Shown here: positions 1 to 10,830 of the stretch, piece after piece
Layout: each line of letters opens with the position of its first letter
How positions within the stretch are numbered: position 1 is the stretch's first letter
Source: Asparagopsis taxiformis
Taxonomy: Eukaryota > Rhodophyta > Florideophyceae > Bonnemaisoniales > Bonnemaisoniaceae
Direction: 5' to 3'
NCBI GenBank assembly: GCA_030407315.1
Contig: JALQPE010002934.1
Span: 19,208-83,207, forward strand
Length of the DNA stretch: 64,000 bases
Notes under the pieces: model-generated
Told to the model about the DNA's origin: nothing
The model's input: the letters and a program-made list of their open reading frames with translations, nothing else
The model's database searches: none
Program-made: the position numbers and the translations under genes

Positions 1-162
1 AACGATGACTTTGCTGTCAGGAAACAAAACATTACAGTGGCCATGATTTCTTTACCCGGTAAAAAAATTCCTGGCCTCTGTAATGAAACGTTTCCTTACA
101 GCAAAGTCATCGTAACGATGGCTTTGCTGTAAGGATCCTTGGTAAACTGCCTGAGCTGTAAT
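1..162. repeat. Palindrome cluster A, copy 1 (partial)
   Basis: The window opens inside a 37-bp palindrome (arm TTACAGCAAAGTCATCGT, one central base); a second copy lies at 96-132. Between them is a longer imperfect palindrome whose arms contain GGCCA and whose core is TTTACCCGGTAAA. The edge at about 140-162 carries GGTAAACTG...CTGTAAT, the same edge signature as the other clusters. It lies about 200 bp upstream of the ATG of the ParB-oxygenase gene. Its counterpart is at 48003-48324. Confidence 0.85.
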
Positions 163-366
163 TGTCGTACAACGAAAAGTGATGTGGAAGGTTCGGATTG
201 GTCAACCGCTGAATATCATTACCAGGGTGTATACTAATAGGAATATGTCAGATCTCTAAGTTTCGCCTATCTTACTCAGCTTACGCAGCAAAACAGCTTG
301 TCGTTCAGATCTTCTTCTCTCTTTCTCAATCTTTCACTCTTCGTTTGTCAATCACTCACCAAAGCA

Positions 367-3300
367 ATGGCTCAACAATCCCCCAACGCTTTCGACCGCC
401 AGGTGCGCTCTGCCAGCCGCCGTGACAACGATTCTCCCACTCCTTCTCCCTCTCCTTCTCCCTCTCCTTCTCCTTCTCTGGCCCCCCCTGTCCCCATGGA
501 CGTTTGCGAAGCTGCTGCAGCGCTGACCCAGCTCAGCCCAGCACCTAAGCCCGTCCCCTCCCCCCCTTCCGCTTCCGATCCCGCGGTTGTCCCGACAATC
601 GACGCTGGCGTTCCCGCAACTCCGCTTCCGGCTCAATCTGCCGAAGCGGCGCCAGCCGTCGAGGGATCTGGTGCTCCTCTGCCCAGCTCGCCTGCTCCGG
701 ACATGATCATCGCGTCCGGCAGCGACTTGGCAGAGGATGCGGAGAAGGTCGATGATCACAACGCTCGTGACATCGTACCGAACAAGCCTCTCCGCAGCAC
801 CAGGCTGGCCTACCCTGGCACAGTGCCCATCCCGGTGGATGTGGACTACGACATAAGTCCGGAGAGCTGCCGAAACATTCCAGTCTTCATTTCCCCTCTG
901 GATGTTTCTCCTCCGGCAGTCGTGTCCAGGGTGGTCAGGCCGCATCGCGTTGATGAGTTGAAGAAAACGTTTCTCACTCAGGGATTTTCCGTGATTGCTT
1001 CACGCGTGTCCGTCTGCGAGGTGATTGATTCCAATGCAAAAGTACGACTGCAATATGTCGATGGATCTCACCGAGTGACCGCGTTGAAGGCCATTCTCGA
1101 GTCGGCTGGACCTGCTCCTGCGAAGGACAGTCCAGAGTGGGAGGAGTTTGTCAAGTCTGACATCTACCGTCGATTTGGAACTATTCCAGTCGACTTTCTC
1201 CTCCCACCGACTCGGCTTGGCCGGGATGTCTTCTGCTCCGAAGAAGTACTCCCGCTTTCACGGCTGATGAACTTCCACACCCACAATGTCAGCGAGGTAA
1301 CAGTTGCTGACAATGTGTGCTCTGTGATGGAGTTCATCAATATCCACCGCCTGGGAAAGAAGAAGATCGAGCCGACCGTTCAATACATTAAAGAACGGAA
1401 AGCGCTGAGCTGGATTCGTCCGAGACAGCTCATGCGCTACGTCTCGATCGCCCGAGGTTTCAAGACCATTGAAAGCCCTGCTTTCAAGTACTGGTCGAGC
1501 ATCCCGAACAGGCCGGAGTTCGTGCAGTTCTCTTCGACGGAGGATCTGGCTGGGTGTACGGTGAACTTGTTGTTCAATGGGTCGTTCAGGAGTGCTCCGG
1601 ATGTGCAGAAGTGTTTCATCCTGGAGATGACGGCGCGCTACACTTGTAGCCGTCGGTCGGCCGGGCTGAAACCGTACTCGGTTGGTACCATTGGGCAGGA
1701 ATGGATTGCTGGTTTGTTGGAAATCTTCGGGTACGTGAAGGAGGTGGCCGAGTACTGGAACGTGTCGGATGTGTTGAGGATGCTGGATGGGTCAATTCCC
1801 AGCGTGGGTGACCCGAGCAAGAGCTTCGACATTCGCTCGCGCGTTGTCGAAGTTCTTGCTCAGATGGTCCCCAAGAAGGGATGTTGGGCAGACTTCCGTC
1901 CCAAGGAAGGCCCCCCCGATGGTTACAAGTCGGAGAACATTTTTCCCCGTAAGAAGTCTGTCTTCGGGAAGGACGCCAGGAAAATGCTCCTGCGCGTCAC
2001 TGGGTACCGCGACATGATTATGCGGAAACGCTTTCACGCGATGTACCCAGACATCCCACATGCTGCGCTCCCAGCCACATGTGGTGATGATGCCCCCATC
2101 CCTTCCTCTTCCAATTCCTTGCCCATCCCTTCATCCTCCATTCCTTTGCCCCCACCACCTCAACTGGAATCTTCCAGCGATTCCGAGGTTGCCCCTGTTC
2201 CTCTCACTACCCCTGCCGTGTCGGCATCCTCCCCTGCGGTGACCCCGGTCAAGCCGACTGCGCGTGGTCCCCAGGCTGGCAGCGAACGTCTGGTCCAGTT
2301 TCCCACGCCGGGACTGGTACCCCCAACCGTCCTGTCCAAGCCGCGCAGGAGCAGGTCTCACCGGCTTCGCAGCCTGAGCCTGCGACTCCGGCTGCCGAGC
2401 AGCACCCTGCTGCTCCGGCCCCCGCTGTCGAAGCTTCCCGTTCTGCATCTGCTAGCAGTTCGGGAAGCTCCAGCGATGACAGTTTCGTCCCTTCACCATC
2501 CGGTGGGGTTGGACAGAAGACGGTTGCGAGGATTTCGACGGAGGGCCCTACTCCCGAGAATGTGGTCGAGGGCAGCAGTGCGAAGGGCGGTGCAGATCCT
2601 GACGAAGATGTCATTGAAGTCAGTGATTCTGCACCGCCCGGAGTGGAAACTTCTGGGAGGAAAGTGATGCCCAGAAGGAGTACCCGCCTGCAAGCGAGTC
2701 GTTCCGGTCGTGGTGGAACGGCGGGTGGTGCTGTGGAGGTCGTCGAGCTGGAGAGCGCCCCCGAGGATGCGGGTGAAAACTCCATCCTCGGGAAGCGTAA
2801 CTTGGAAGCGCTTCTGCGACGCCCGAGCCTTCTACCAAAAAGAGAAGGCTCGGTGAGACTTCATCAAAGTCGTCGTCAAAGAAATCCAAGTCGGCTTCCC
2901 GAGGTCGCTCTCGGGAGCCGGTTCTCCAGTTCGACGACGCCCAGGAGAATCCCATTCCCGACAGTATCGTCGATGAGAATGTGGCCGCCGTTCTCCCCAG
3001 CGCAATTGCGTCTGGCAGCCGGATGAAGTACTATATGGAAAGTACGACGGTGGAGACGGTTCGGGCGGAAATGAGGGCGGCAGCATTCCAGGTAGCTGCA
3101 TCGCCGGGTGCTGAGGATACGGTGGTGGAACAGGTACTTTGCGGTGAAGCGGGCGTTGCTGGAAAACTTGGGGGTTATTGTTTTGGAACGCTTGTTGGAA
3201 TCGTCCACGGCTGGTAATGCGACGCATGAGCTGTTCGGTCACTTCGCTAGGCAGTTCCCGCTGGTTGAGGAGGTTGAAAAACCCTCCCAGCAGTCTGATT

Positions 3301-4012
3301 CTAACGATGACGACAGGGAGCCACAGGACGAGCCGCCAGCTTTCGCAAAGCCCGGCTTCGATCCTTCGCCGTGGCAGTTCATCCACAACGTGGGTGATGC
3401 GAAGGACCGCATCGATGGTGGTCGTGGGCGCCTCTCTCTGCCGCGGCGTGAGTTGTGCGACAAGTTGGAGGAGGGGAATTTGGAGATGTACAAGAACAAG
3501 TTGGTGGCAGAGCTTGCTCTTGGTGTTTGTGCGGAGTTCTTGAAGTTGGGAATGGAGGGTGAGGATCCTGTCTTCTTCCCGAAGACAGGATTGCGGCTGC
3601 TTCTTACAGCAGATGGGGCTGCGGACCAGGATGGGCACACGGACTTCAAGGTATCAACGAGTCGTGTTGCAGGACCTACCGAGTCTCCATCATATTTCAT
3701 GATGTCGAGCGGAGCAGATGGATTCTCTATAGTAGCTGCCCCTTATAGTCATGTATGCCTGGCCAATCCGGACGCCGATATGTGGAAGGTTCCCATTCAT
3801 AGGCTTTATGTGCCACCCTATTCCGTATTGGTTGGTCGCGGTGACCTTTACCATTACGGGGTCGGCTTCAGCGCGGAGATATTCCTGCGGGCGAAAAGCT
3901 AGTCTATGGCCTGCCCACGCGCGGCCACATCTACTTGAAGACGGAGAAGGACGTCCTCACGGACCACATCCACACCGTCGAATATTACAAGTACGATAGG
4001 AGCAATAGATAG
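367..4012 (+). pseudogene. ParB-like domain / 2OG-Fe(II) oxygenase-like fusion, copy 1, frameshifted
   Basis: I chose the ATG at 367 (MAQQSPNAF); the frame is open upstream but offers no ATG. The N-terminus is Pro/Ser-rich with a CCTTCT microsatellite. A ParB/sulfiredoxin-type domain follows at roughly residues 165-280, with the signature DGSHR. After a conserved helical region comes a long Pro/Ser/Glu-rich linker with basic KKR-like patches. The C-terminal part has a double-stranded beta-helix oxygenase pattern: HTDF (HxD), a FMMSSGADGF strand, and the distal His in DLYHYG. The product would be about 1200 aa. Aligned with the copy at 44138-47798, this copy carries four 1-bp indels, near 2288, 2811, 3130 and 3871. 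ParB-like domains often accompany DNA-modifying enzymes in mobile DNA. The substrate is unknown; oxidation of modified DNA bases is a guess. Confidence 0.75.
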
Positions 4013-4486
4013 CATATCAGAAGTATTAAAACCTATACTACTGTTCCCTGCTATAAAGTTCTGTCTTTCTCATCTCAACATTGTTACCTTAGCCCACTTT
4101 TCAATTCTCATCTATACATCTGTCCTTCATCTCATAGTTTAGTGCTACTCAGCAGATTGCTTGCTACTTTTTAATATTAGTCTACAACGTTGTATGATTT
4201 TACTAGCTAGGCCGTAGGGGGAGACTAGTTTCAACCCTTGACAACGCGCAGATTTCGACTACGAGAGCCGTCACTGTGATAAATTATTGGTAGAATTTTC
4301 GTCTATCTTCCCACCTACACTAGGCTACCTATATATATACAGGGTATACCTGAACAGAGACCACGTGAGGTAAAATACTCCTGAGAGCTGATCACAGCCG
4401 TACAGACCTTTGCTGAGCAATTTTCCCGACTTCACACTTCGCTTCTTACCTTTACCAAGATGGGAGAAGGACGAAACTCCCTGCTG
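4013..4486. other. Non-coding 3' region of the ParB-oxygenase gene
   Basis: I see no gene here. The stretch is AT-rich and matches, in reverse, the sequences on both sides of the Copia insertion in copy 2 (37230-37625 and 44051-44137). It therefore preserves the pre-insertion state, with the intact AAGTG target reading as CACTT near 4104. A short TA repeat lies near 4331. Confidence 0.7.
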
Positions 4487-4945
4487 CTTACAGCCGAAGC
4501 CGTTTACCAGGGTTCCTTACAGCAAAGTCATCGTTACGATGACTTTGCTGTAAGAAAAGAAAACATTACAGCAGCCACGATTTCTTTACCGGGTAAAAAA
4601 TTGTGGCCGCTGTAATGATTTGCTTTCTTACAGCAAAGTCATCGTAACGATGACTTTGCTGTAAGGAACCGTTTCCTTGCAGTGGCCGAAGAATTTTTTA
4701 CCTGGTAAAAAATCAGCAAGAATTTTTACCGGGTAAAAAATTGTGGCCGCTGTAATGATTTGCTTTCTTACAGCAAAGTCATCGTTACGATGACTTTGCT
4801 GTAAGAAAACGTTTCATTACAGCGGCCACAATTTTTTACCCGGTAAAGAAATCATGGCTGCTGTAATGATTTGTTTTCTTACAGCAAAGTCATCGTAACG
4901 ATGACTTTGCTGTCAGCATCCCCGGTAAACGGCCCGCACTGTAAT
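4487..4945. repeat. Palindrome cluster B, copy 1
   Basis: Four copies of the 37-bp palindrome (arms TTACAGCAAAGTCATCGT and its complement, one central base) start at 4517, 4628, 4768 and 4879. The spacing is 111, 140 and 111 bp. The central base alternates T, A, T, A. Between them are copies of a second palindrome with CATTACAG(C/T)GGCCA outer arms and a TTTTACCSGGTAAAA core. The outer edges read CTTACAG...GTTTACC and GGTAAAC...CTGTAAT, so the whole block is itself roughly an inverted repeat. It sits between the 3' ends of the ParB-oxygenase and methyltransferase-SET genes. Confidence 0.9.
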
Positions 4946-5219
4946 GGGGTGACTGCTTCTCCTACATCGCTCTGTTACTGGTGTTCTACATGCTGCGTTG
5001 CTACACAATTTCGCACTCACATCTTTCTAGTTTCTCTCCTTTCGTATCCATAGGTATAGCAGTAGAAAAGTGGATAGTTTGCACTCCAGGCCGCAGATGC
5101 CTTCCTGCAGTCATGTCACGATTGTTGTAGTGTAGTCTATAATATCTAGCGCTCTTGGAAGATGATGCACAGTCTATTGTCTCTGTCAATGCGTGTTTAC
5201 TCAAATCTATCAAAGTAGC

Positions 5220-8200
5220 TCAGTTAGCTGGCCAATATTTTCTACCATAGTCAGCAAATATCTCCTCATCAGCTTCAACGTCTCTGGTCAGAACGACCTT
5301 GACAGCATGGGGATTCTTGATATTCGAAGCAAAGTCCGGTTTGTCTATGGCATCGCCTTGTCGAAACTCGGCTGACTGTGTTCGACTCACCTCGGTCGCT
5401 TTCTCCGTTCCGTCAATGACCCGACAATCATTGAGGTAGCTGGTACAATTATAGACCGCTGGAACGAGCCAGACCTTCCGAACAGGTGCACCCCTCCCTA
5501 TGTACGTGGTTTCCAATTCCATGTTGTAGTCCTGGAACCTCTCTCCTGTGCACCCAAATCCTTCCGGGCCGTACATCACTGATCTCTGCGGTTCCGAGTC
5601 TCGAATCTTCGCATAGAAAATCGTCCCGTTGTACCAGCCAATGACCGTCCCCTTCTTCAGTTTCTTCGCCGCGAATACGCCAAACCCACCACCTCTTACC
5701 TCCGATTGCGAAACATAGACACCGTAGAATGCGGCATCAGCAGCCAGAATCGCGTCCGGGTCTATGCTCCAAAACGAGTGCATGTCCTCGGCCGGCCACT
5801 GGTCCATAGGCACCCCGCTCAATCTGTGAAGCATAGACCCGTCCTTCTTCATTGACGCAACGAACACAAGCAGATGGTTCGGCAATGCTGTCACAGCAGG
5901 TAAACCTTCTGGTGCATCTGAGATGTGCTTCTGACGAAGCCTTGGAGCTTTTCCTGTGACCGGTACCGACTCGTCCCCAAGAATACTCTCCACCTCACGC
6001 TGCAAGATCCCCCCATATCGCCCGGCTTTCACCTCACTGACGAAAGCATGCAGTATCCACTCCTGCGATGCATCGTGGCACCTTTTTTCCTTCTCACACC
6101 CAATGAACCGACGATACGTACCATCCCTCAACGTCATACACGCTATGGCTGTGCTGTATGTTCCCGAGAAGAAATCCATCACGATATCGTTCTGCTTCGA
6201 AAATCGTTCCAGAAGCTCACGAAGAGTGGTCAACGCCTTCTGCTCATGGCGCAGTCGGTTGTTCTGCCCATCGTATTGAGCTTCACCAGCCGACAACCTC
6301 GGAACGTTGTCAATCGCGTTGGTGAACCCAGGGTGCCTCGATATGTCCGGATTGTGCAACCTGTAATCCACCATATCGTATGCAGCCATACCCTTCCCCC
6401 GCTTATACGCATGGATAACGAAATCGTGCATATTATGCAGTGTGCACGTTTTCGTCGATGGATTGGACGTAAAGCTGTGTGGTCGGCGAGATAGCACGAC
6501 TGGAACACTGTCCACAATCATCTTGCCAGGCTCGGCATTTCTGATTGCATCCATCCATGCCACGAGTTGGCGCACGCTGGAATAGATTAGAGCATGACCG
6601 CCAGGCCGAAGAACTCGAACTATTTCACACGCAACACTCGCCAACTCTTCCGGCTCCAGAATATCGTACTCCGAGTTTTCTCTGCCGCCTTCCCGCCTCG
6701 TGTTGAATGGAGGATCAGTGAGCACAAGCTGAACACTGTCCTCCAACACGCCATCTTCCAGGAAACTAATTTTGTCCTCCACCTCTTTGGCTACATCAGT
6801 GGCGTCACAATTCACAGTGTGAATGTAACGCCCCATCACAGCTTCCAGCTTGGTGACATATTCCGGCTTGGATTCCTTTCCGACGTCAACGAGCGGTGCT
6901 TCTGTAGGCGATACAGTGTCAACCTCCATAGCGTCATCCTCGGCCGCACCTTCTCTTGTTGCTGTTTCGCTAGCAACCGCCGCATTATCGTCCTCTCCAC
7001 CACCGCGCTCCAGCCTAGCCTTCTTCCTCTGTGGCTCCAGACTATCCTCTTCTATATCCTCGCTGCCATTGTTTGGCACTGCTGCGGATATTTCCATCTG
7101 CGCAGGTGCACCTTCAAGGATGCCAGGCTCGGGCGTATCCTCAAGACTGTGCAACTCATCCATGGTCAGAGGAAGCTTTCGTTGCTCTCGGGTTCGCAAT
7201 AACCAAGCCTTCAGCCTCCTCTGACCATCCAGGGCATGAGACGTGTTCAACTTGGCTCGCATGAACGAGTTCAATCCGAACTTGTCAGGAGTGTCGAAAA
7301 GCAAGGCTCGAAGTCTCTGCATCAGCTGACCACGCTCGGCGAACACATTCACCTCAGTGACACATTGGCGTATCGACAGCAGGAAGGCGCTTGTCAATGA
7401 TCGCAGCCTTGCATCCACAGCCACTGGAAGGTCGGCACAGAACCCGTTTTCACTGTCTACAGTTTTCGGGACAATGGTCAGGTTTTTCCGATGCTCCTCG
7501 ACCGCGCAGCCATCAGACCGATTCGGGAGTGACCTGAAGCAAAGGCTCGCAGGATCGAATACCATGAACGGCCAGCACATCGATTCAACATCCTCATACC
7601 CCAACACTCTTGCCCCGGTATCCCACGCAGCTAACACACGGTCGACAACAAATCCAAGCTGGTTGGCTTGCGCACTGGATGTTGCAATTCCAACCATTCC
7701 ACCACCACCAATGGCCCCGGATGTGGCTCTGGCCCGCCTAGATGGCACACTGCCCATCTCCTTACTGCGAATAGCCAAGATACACTGGCACATCATAACC
7801 ATCAGCCTCCTGAACCGCTTCTGGCTAGCCTGCAAAGAATCTTGCATGTCGGATGTAGCGCCGTCTAGAAAGTACCTGCTCGAAAGCAGTTCGCGGTTCA
7901 GTGGAGAGGACAATTCTCCGCGGGGTGTCTTGCCAAACATTTCGACGGCACGAGAACTAGTCACCCCCACCTGTTTCGGAAACTCAACCATCCTCGGAGA
8001 ATCACCCATCTCTGCATTGAGTCCCCATGCATGACAAAACATTTGCCACAGACGCAAATCAATCGAACTCGAATCTTCTGCTCGGTGATACGGCCGAAGC
8101 ACAGCCAGGATAGACATGCATGAGCTGTACTGCGGTTTACCACTCAGGCTTGAAGCAATTTGGCCGCTTGGATCGCAGGATTTGATCCAGCCCAACACAT

Positions 8201-8687
8201 CAGCCATCCTCACAGACGAAATATGAGCGTACTTGTCCTTTCCGTTTTGGACCCAGTACTCGTCTCTGAGATCAACGGCGATCATCAGATACTCAACAAA
8301 CATCATGCGCCTTTGCAGGCCTGCAATGTCGTTGGATGTCGTCGCTCTCACACGGTCCAGCACAACAGCAGTACTGCTGTTGGTGTCCGCCACGATAGAC
8401 TCTTCTCGCATAGGAATCGTAACGCCAGGAGGAAAGACGCCCTTCTCCATTCCACGTACAATTGCCATGCAGCGGTGCGCTCCATCCAATATCTCCAGAA
8501 CGCCTTCTCGAAACCTGCCAGTCACGGGATGAGCTGTGTCATAACCGCTGTTGCGAATGCTCTCCATGAGCGCTTCCACATGACTTGCATCAACATCGCG
8601 AATCGATACGAATTTGCTGACTTGATTGGGGTCGATGAACACCCATCCGTCGTGCTTTTCACCGTGATTGTGGAACGTTCCTTCCAT
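5220..8687 (-). CDS. ParB-like / beta-class DNA methyltransferase / SET-domain fusion (intact)
   Basis: This is a single open frame of 1155 codons from the ATG at 8687 (MEGTFHNHG); the frame opens 3 codons earlier on a TTG. A ParB/sulfiredoxin-like domain covers residues 9-80, with DGAHR near 68-72. A long conserved middle region of unknown fold follows, then an acidic/basic linker (about 570-640). The methyltransferase has DPPF near residue 658 and the SAM-binding motif FFSGT near 836. DPP before FxGxG is the beta-class order, typical of N6-adenine or N4-cytosine enzymes; DPPF favours N6-adenine. The C-terminal 170 residues form a SET domain: GGGFGVFA, SYLNDCR and the terminal DEEIFADYG. A fusion of a target-binding-type domain, a DNA methylase and a histone-methylase-type domain is very unusual. 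It converges with the ParB-oxygenase gene and diverges from the 467-aa gene. The copy at 33085 is a pseudogene. Confidence 0.88.
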   Translation of the reverse strand: MEGTFHNHGEKHDGWVFIDPNQVSKFVSIRDVDASHVEALMESIRNSGYDTAHPVTGRFREGVLEILDGAHRCMAIVRGMEKGVFPPGVTIPMREESIVADTNSSTAVVLDRVRATTSNDIAGLQRRMMFVEYLMIAVDLRDEYWVQNGKDKYAHISSVRMADVLGWIKSCDPSGQIASSLSGKPQYSSCMSILAVLRPYHRAEDSSSIDLRLWQMFCHAWGLNAEMGDSPRMVEFPKQVGVTSSRAVEMFGKTPRGELSSPLNRELLSSRYFLDGATSDMQDSLQASQKRFRRLMVMMCQCILAIRSKEMGSVPSRRARATSGAIGGGGMVGIATSSAQANQLGFVVDRVLAAWDTGARVLGYEDVESMCWPFMVFDPASLCFRSLPNRSDGCAVEEHRKNLTIVPKTVDSENGFCADLPVAVDARLRSLTSAFLLSIRQCVTEVNVFAERGQLMQRLRALLFDTPDKFGLNSFMRAKLNTSHALDGQRRLKAWLLRTREQRKLPLTMDELHSLEDTPEPGILEGAPAQMEISAAVPNNGSEDIEEDSLEPQRKKARLERGGGEDDNAAVASETATREGAAEDDAMEVDTVSPTEAPLVDVGKESKPEYVTKLEAVMGRYIHTVNCDATDVAKEVEDKISFLEDGVLEDSVQLVLTDPPFNTRREGGRENSEYDILEPEELASVACEIVRVLRPGGHALIYSSVRQLVAWMDAIRNAEPGKMIVDSVPVVLSRRPHSFTSNPSTKTCTLHNMHDFVIHAYKRGKGMAAYDMVDYRLHNPDISRHPGFTNAIDNVPRLSAGEAQYDGQNNRLRHEQKALTTLRELLERFSKQNDIVMDFFSGTYSTAIACMTLRDGTYRRFIGCEKEKRCHDASQEWILHAFVSEVKAGRYGGILQREVESILGDESVPVTGKAPRLRQKHISDAPEGLPAVTALPNHLLVFVASMKKDGSMLHRLSGVPMDQWPAEDMHSFWSIDPDAILAADAAFYGVYVSQSEVRGGGFGVFAAKKLKKGTVIGWYNGTIFYAKIRDSEPQRSVMYGPEGFGCTGERFQDYNMELETTYIGRGAPVRKVWLVPAVYNCTSYLNDCRVIDGTEKATEVSRTQSAEFRQGDAIDKPDFASNIKNPHAVKVVLTRDVEADEEIFADYGRKYWPAN

Positions 8688-9200
8688 GGCGAACAAAGGT
8701 AGAGTTTTTAAGAAAGGGATAGTTGGTTGCTGCTTGACCAGGGTGGCGCAAAGCAGAAGTTGGTTGTTTAAAACAAAGTGTCAGCGAGTGGTAGCACTTC
8801 GGTGGCTGTTTCCTTTCCACCCCTGTCCGAACCTTTACAAGATAACTACATCGACTGTTAGCTCAATAATCAATGTAATACTAAAGTAATACTCAAAATA
8901 TTTTTCCATGCAATTTATTGGGCCCCGTAACATCTCTAAGCGTATCTTTGTAGTCCAATCGTATGCATCCGACATTCACTTCTAGAACGATTATTCACAT
9001 CAAATTTTATGCTGCAATCAGTTCATGGCAGACATCATCCACACTGACGTGTCAATTTTGTCAATTGTCCATTCTATTTCTACACCACCTAAACATCTCT
9101 TCTGGACCTTTCCAATCCTCCTAGTATATACTACTCTTTAGCAGAAGGTAACGGTTAGGCTTTCACTAATACAACAATTCTATCCCATAGCTATCCCAAC
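8688..9200. promoter_or_regulatory. Divergent intergenic region (candidate bidirectional promoter)
   Basis: This 513-bp AT-rich gap separates the start codons of two divergent genes, the ParB-methyltransferase-SET gene (minus) and the 467-aa gene (plus). It is conserved in the inverted copy at about 32572-33084. No coding potential or defined operator is visible. The promoter role is inferred only from gene orientation. Confidence 0.45.
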
Positions 9201-10604
9201 ATGCTTCCTCTCGCTCCAAACGACGTTATAGAAGTTCAATGGGAACTTCGGCCGTTTGGGAGGAAACGAAAAATTGTGTGGTGGTCTGCAATCGTCAAGG
9301 AAATTACTCAGGTCAAGACTGAAACAGACCCATTCCTCCATGCATTGCTCGAATACAAAGCTGAATATGGTTTCGACTCTACCCTTTCTCAAGTCAAGAT
9401 TTCAGATCGTAACGAGCTCGTCGACAAGGATTCCGGAAGGGTTCTCCCGTGGCGAAGTGGTGAGCTTCGCAGTATGGACTCACCTGCATCCCCAGCAGAG
9501 AGAGACCCGGACTACGGCATTGACCACACTCGCCACCGCCACCGCGGCATCCTTCAAGATTGCACTGCGGATCAAATGAAGAAGACCATAGCAGAAATGC
9601 TGGCAAGATTGGAAAAGCTGGAGTCAGCTGCCAAACATCCTCTTCCCCCTCCATTCGATTCCAACAGCTCCATGACCTCCTCTGCTCTGACTGTATGTAG
9701 CATTCTGTTTCAGAAGCTTGGTGTGTACACGGACAAGCCCCTCTCCCTCCGGATGACAAAATCCGAGCACTCCAGGGGAATGCGACAAACATCGCAAGAA
9801 GAAATCAGAGTACAGGCTGACTGCTCCCTTGCTCAATTCCGCACTATTGCCATTCAATGCAAGGCGAAAGAGAATCGTGACGTTCTCTTCCTGCCGTCCT
9901 TTGAGGACATCACCTTTCCCTCTGGAAATGAGTCGGATCTTTCCATCATTTTCCCCACCTTTCAGGCACTATGTGACTCCATAGGTACCTCGCAACACGG
10001 GTTCCAGAAAATATTGGTGAAGAGCAGGGCGGAACGCGATGGAGGCAGCTCATCGATTGTCCGAATTTTAGGAAATCTAGTCGACGTTGATTGCTCTCAT
10101 GATGCTCCTTCTTCCGCATTTCTCGTCGGCTCATCTGCTTACGTCCTGTCCAGCCCAGACCAACGTATGACAGTTCTTTGCAGAGACTCCTACGAGTTTG
10201 ACCATGTCAACAATACATTTTTACATCCCCTATGTCTTAGCCAACTATCACAGTCTAGCATCGTGGACTCTTTCCACCTACGTGATAAGGCTACTGTTAC
10301 TTATGGAGCAACGTTTTCGTTACTGTGGAGACGTATTCAGCGCCGAGCTTGTTACAGCACTTTCCAGCCTCTATCAACCGCAGAGACGTTTGGTACACTA
10401 CATCTACGCTTACCTTGCTGTATTTTCAGTGGTACTACTATATGCCAGGAGCTTGAAGACATTGGCTATGAGGCTATCTCTCGTCTTGGCTTCAATGCGG
10501 ATTCAGACACTACCCACCCACCCTCTCCTCCACCTGCAGTCCGGAGCAAAAATGATAAAGCACACCTATCCGTAGTTATCCTGTTCCTGGGTATTCCATT
10601 CTAG
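9201..10604 (+). CDS. 467-aa transposon protein, possible N-terminal Tudor-like barrel
   Basis: This is an intact reading frame from ATG 9201 (MLPLAPND). I do not recognise the full protein. The first 90 residues (DVIEVQWELRPFG...WWSAIVKEI...VKISDRNEL) have the alternating strand pattern and WWxAxV signature seen in Tudor/Agenet/PWWP-type chromatin-reader barrels, but this is weak evidence. A charged helix with MxxxLARLEKLES lies at about 130-155. The rest is Ser-rich with no catalytic motif that I can identify. The second copy (31168-32571) is also a complete 467 codons, which suggests coding selection or recent amplification. It is divergent from the methyltransferase-SET gene and convergent with the coiled-coil gene. 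Confidence 0.75.
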   Translation: MLPLAPNDVIEVQWELRPFGRKRKIVWWSAIVKEITQVKTETDPFLHALLEYKAEYGFDSTLSQVKISDRNELVDKDSGRVLPWRSGELRSMDSPASPAERDPDYGIDHTRHRHRGILQDCTADQMKKTIAEMLARLEKLESAAKHPLPPPFDSNSSMTSSALTVCSILFQKLGVYTDKPLSLRMTKSEHSRGMRQTSQEEIRVQADCSLAQFRTIAIQCKAKENRDVLFLPSFEDITFPSGNESDLSIIFPTFQALCDSIGTSQHGFQKILVKSRAERDGGSSSIVRILGNLVDVDCSHDAPSSAFLVGSSAYVLSSPDQRMTVLCRDSYEFDHVNNTFLHPLCLSQLSQSSIVDSFHLRDKATVTYGATFSLLWRRIQRRACYSTFQPLSTAETFGTLHLRLPCCIFSGTTICQELEDIGYEAISRLGFNADSDTTHPPSPPPAVRSKNDKAHLSVVILFLGIPF

Positions 10605-10830
10605 AGCTCCTGTGGCCATCAATTTCTAGTAAAGACGGATACCCTCGCCCCTTCCTACTTCGACTATTCCACTACCTGTCTCTGCGCTGTTCCTTCGACT
10701 TGACACTATCGTCTGACTGGTTTCCTGATGTCTCGCATCTATCTACTTCCATCTATTACAAAATTCAACTCAACAGAAATTTTATTTCTTCATTCTTCGT
10801 CTACTACACCGAAACTGGTTTCATCCGATA

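Noticed and set aside
352..945. Long minus-strand frame opposite the ParB-oxygenase N-terminus
   Set aside because: It is a shadow of the GC-rich, Pro/Ser-coding plus strand. It has no motif and the frame is set by codon bias of the real gene.
1..5000. CRISPR array suggested by regularly spaced palindromes
   Set aside because: Spacers are themselves palindromic and repeated, no cas genes exist and the context is eukaryotic.
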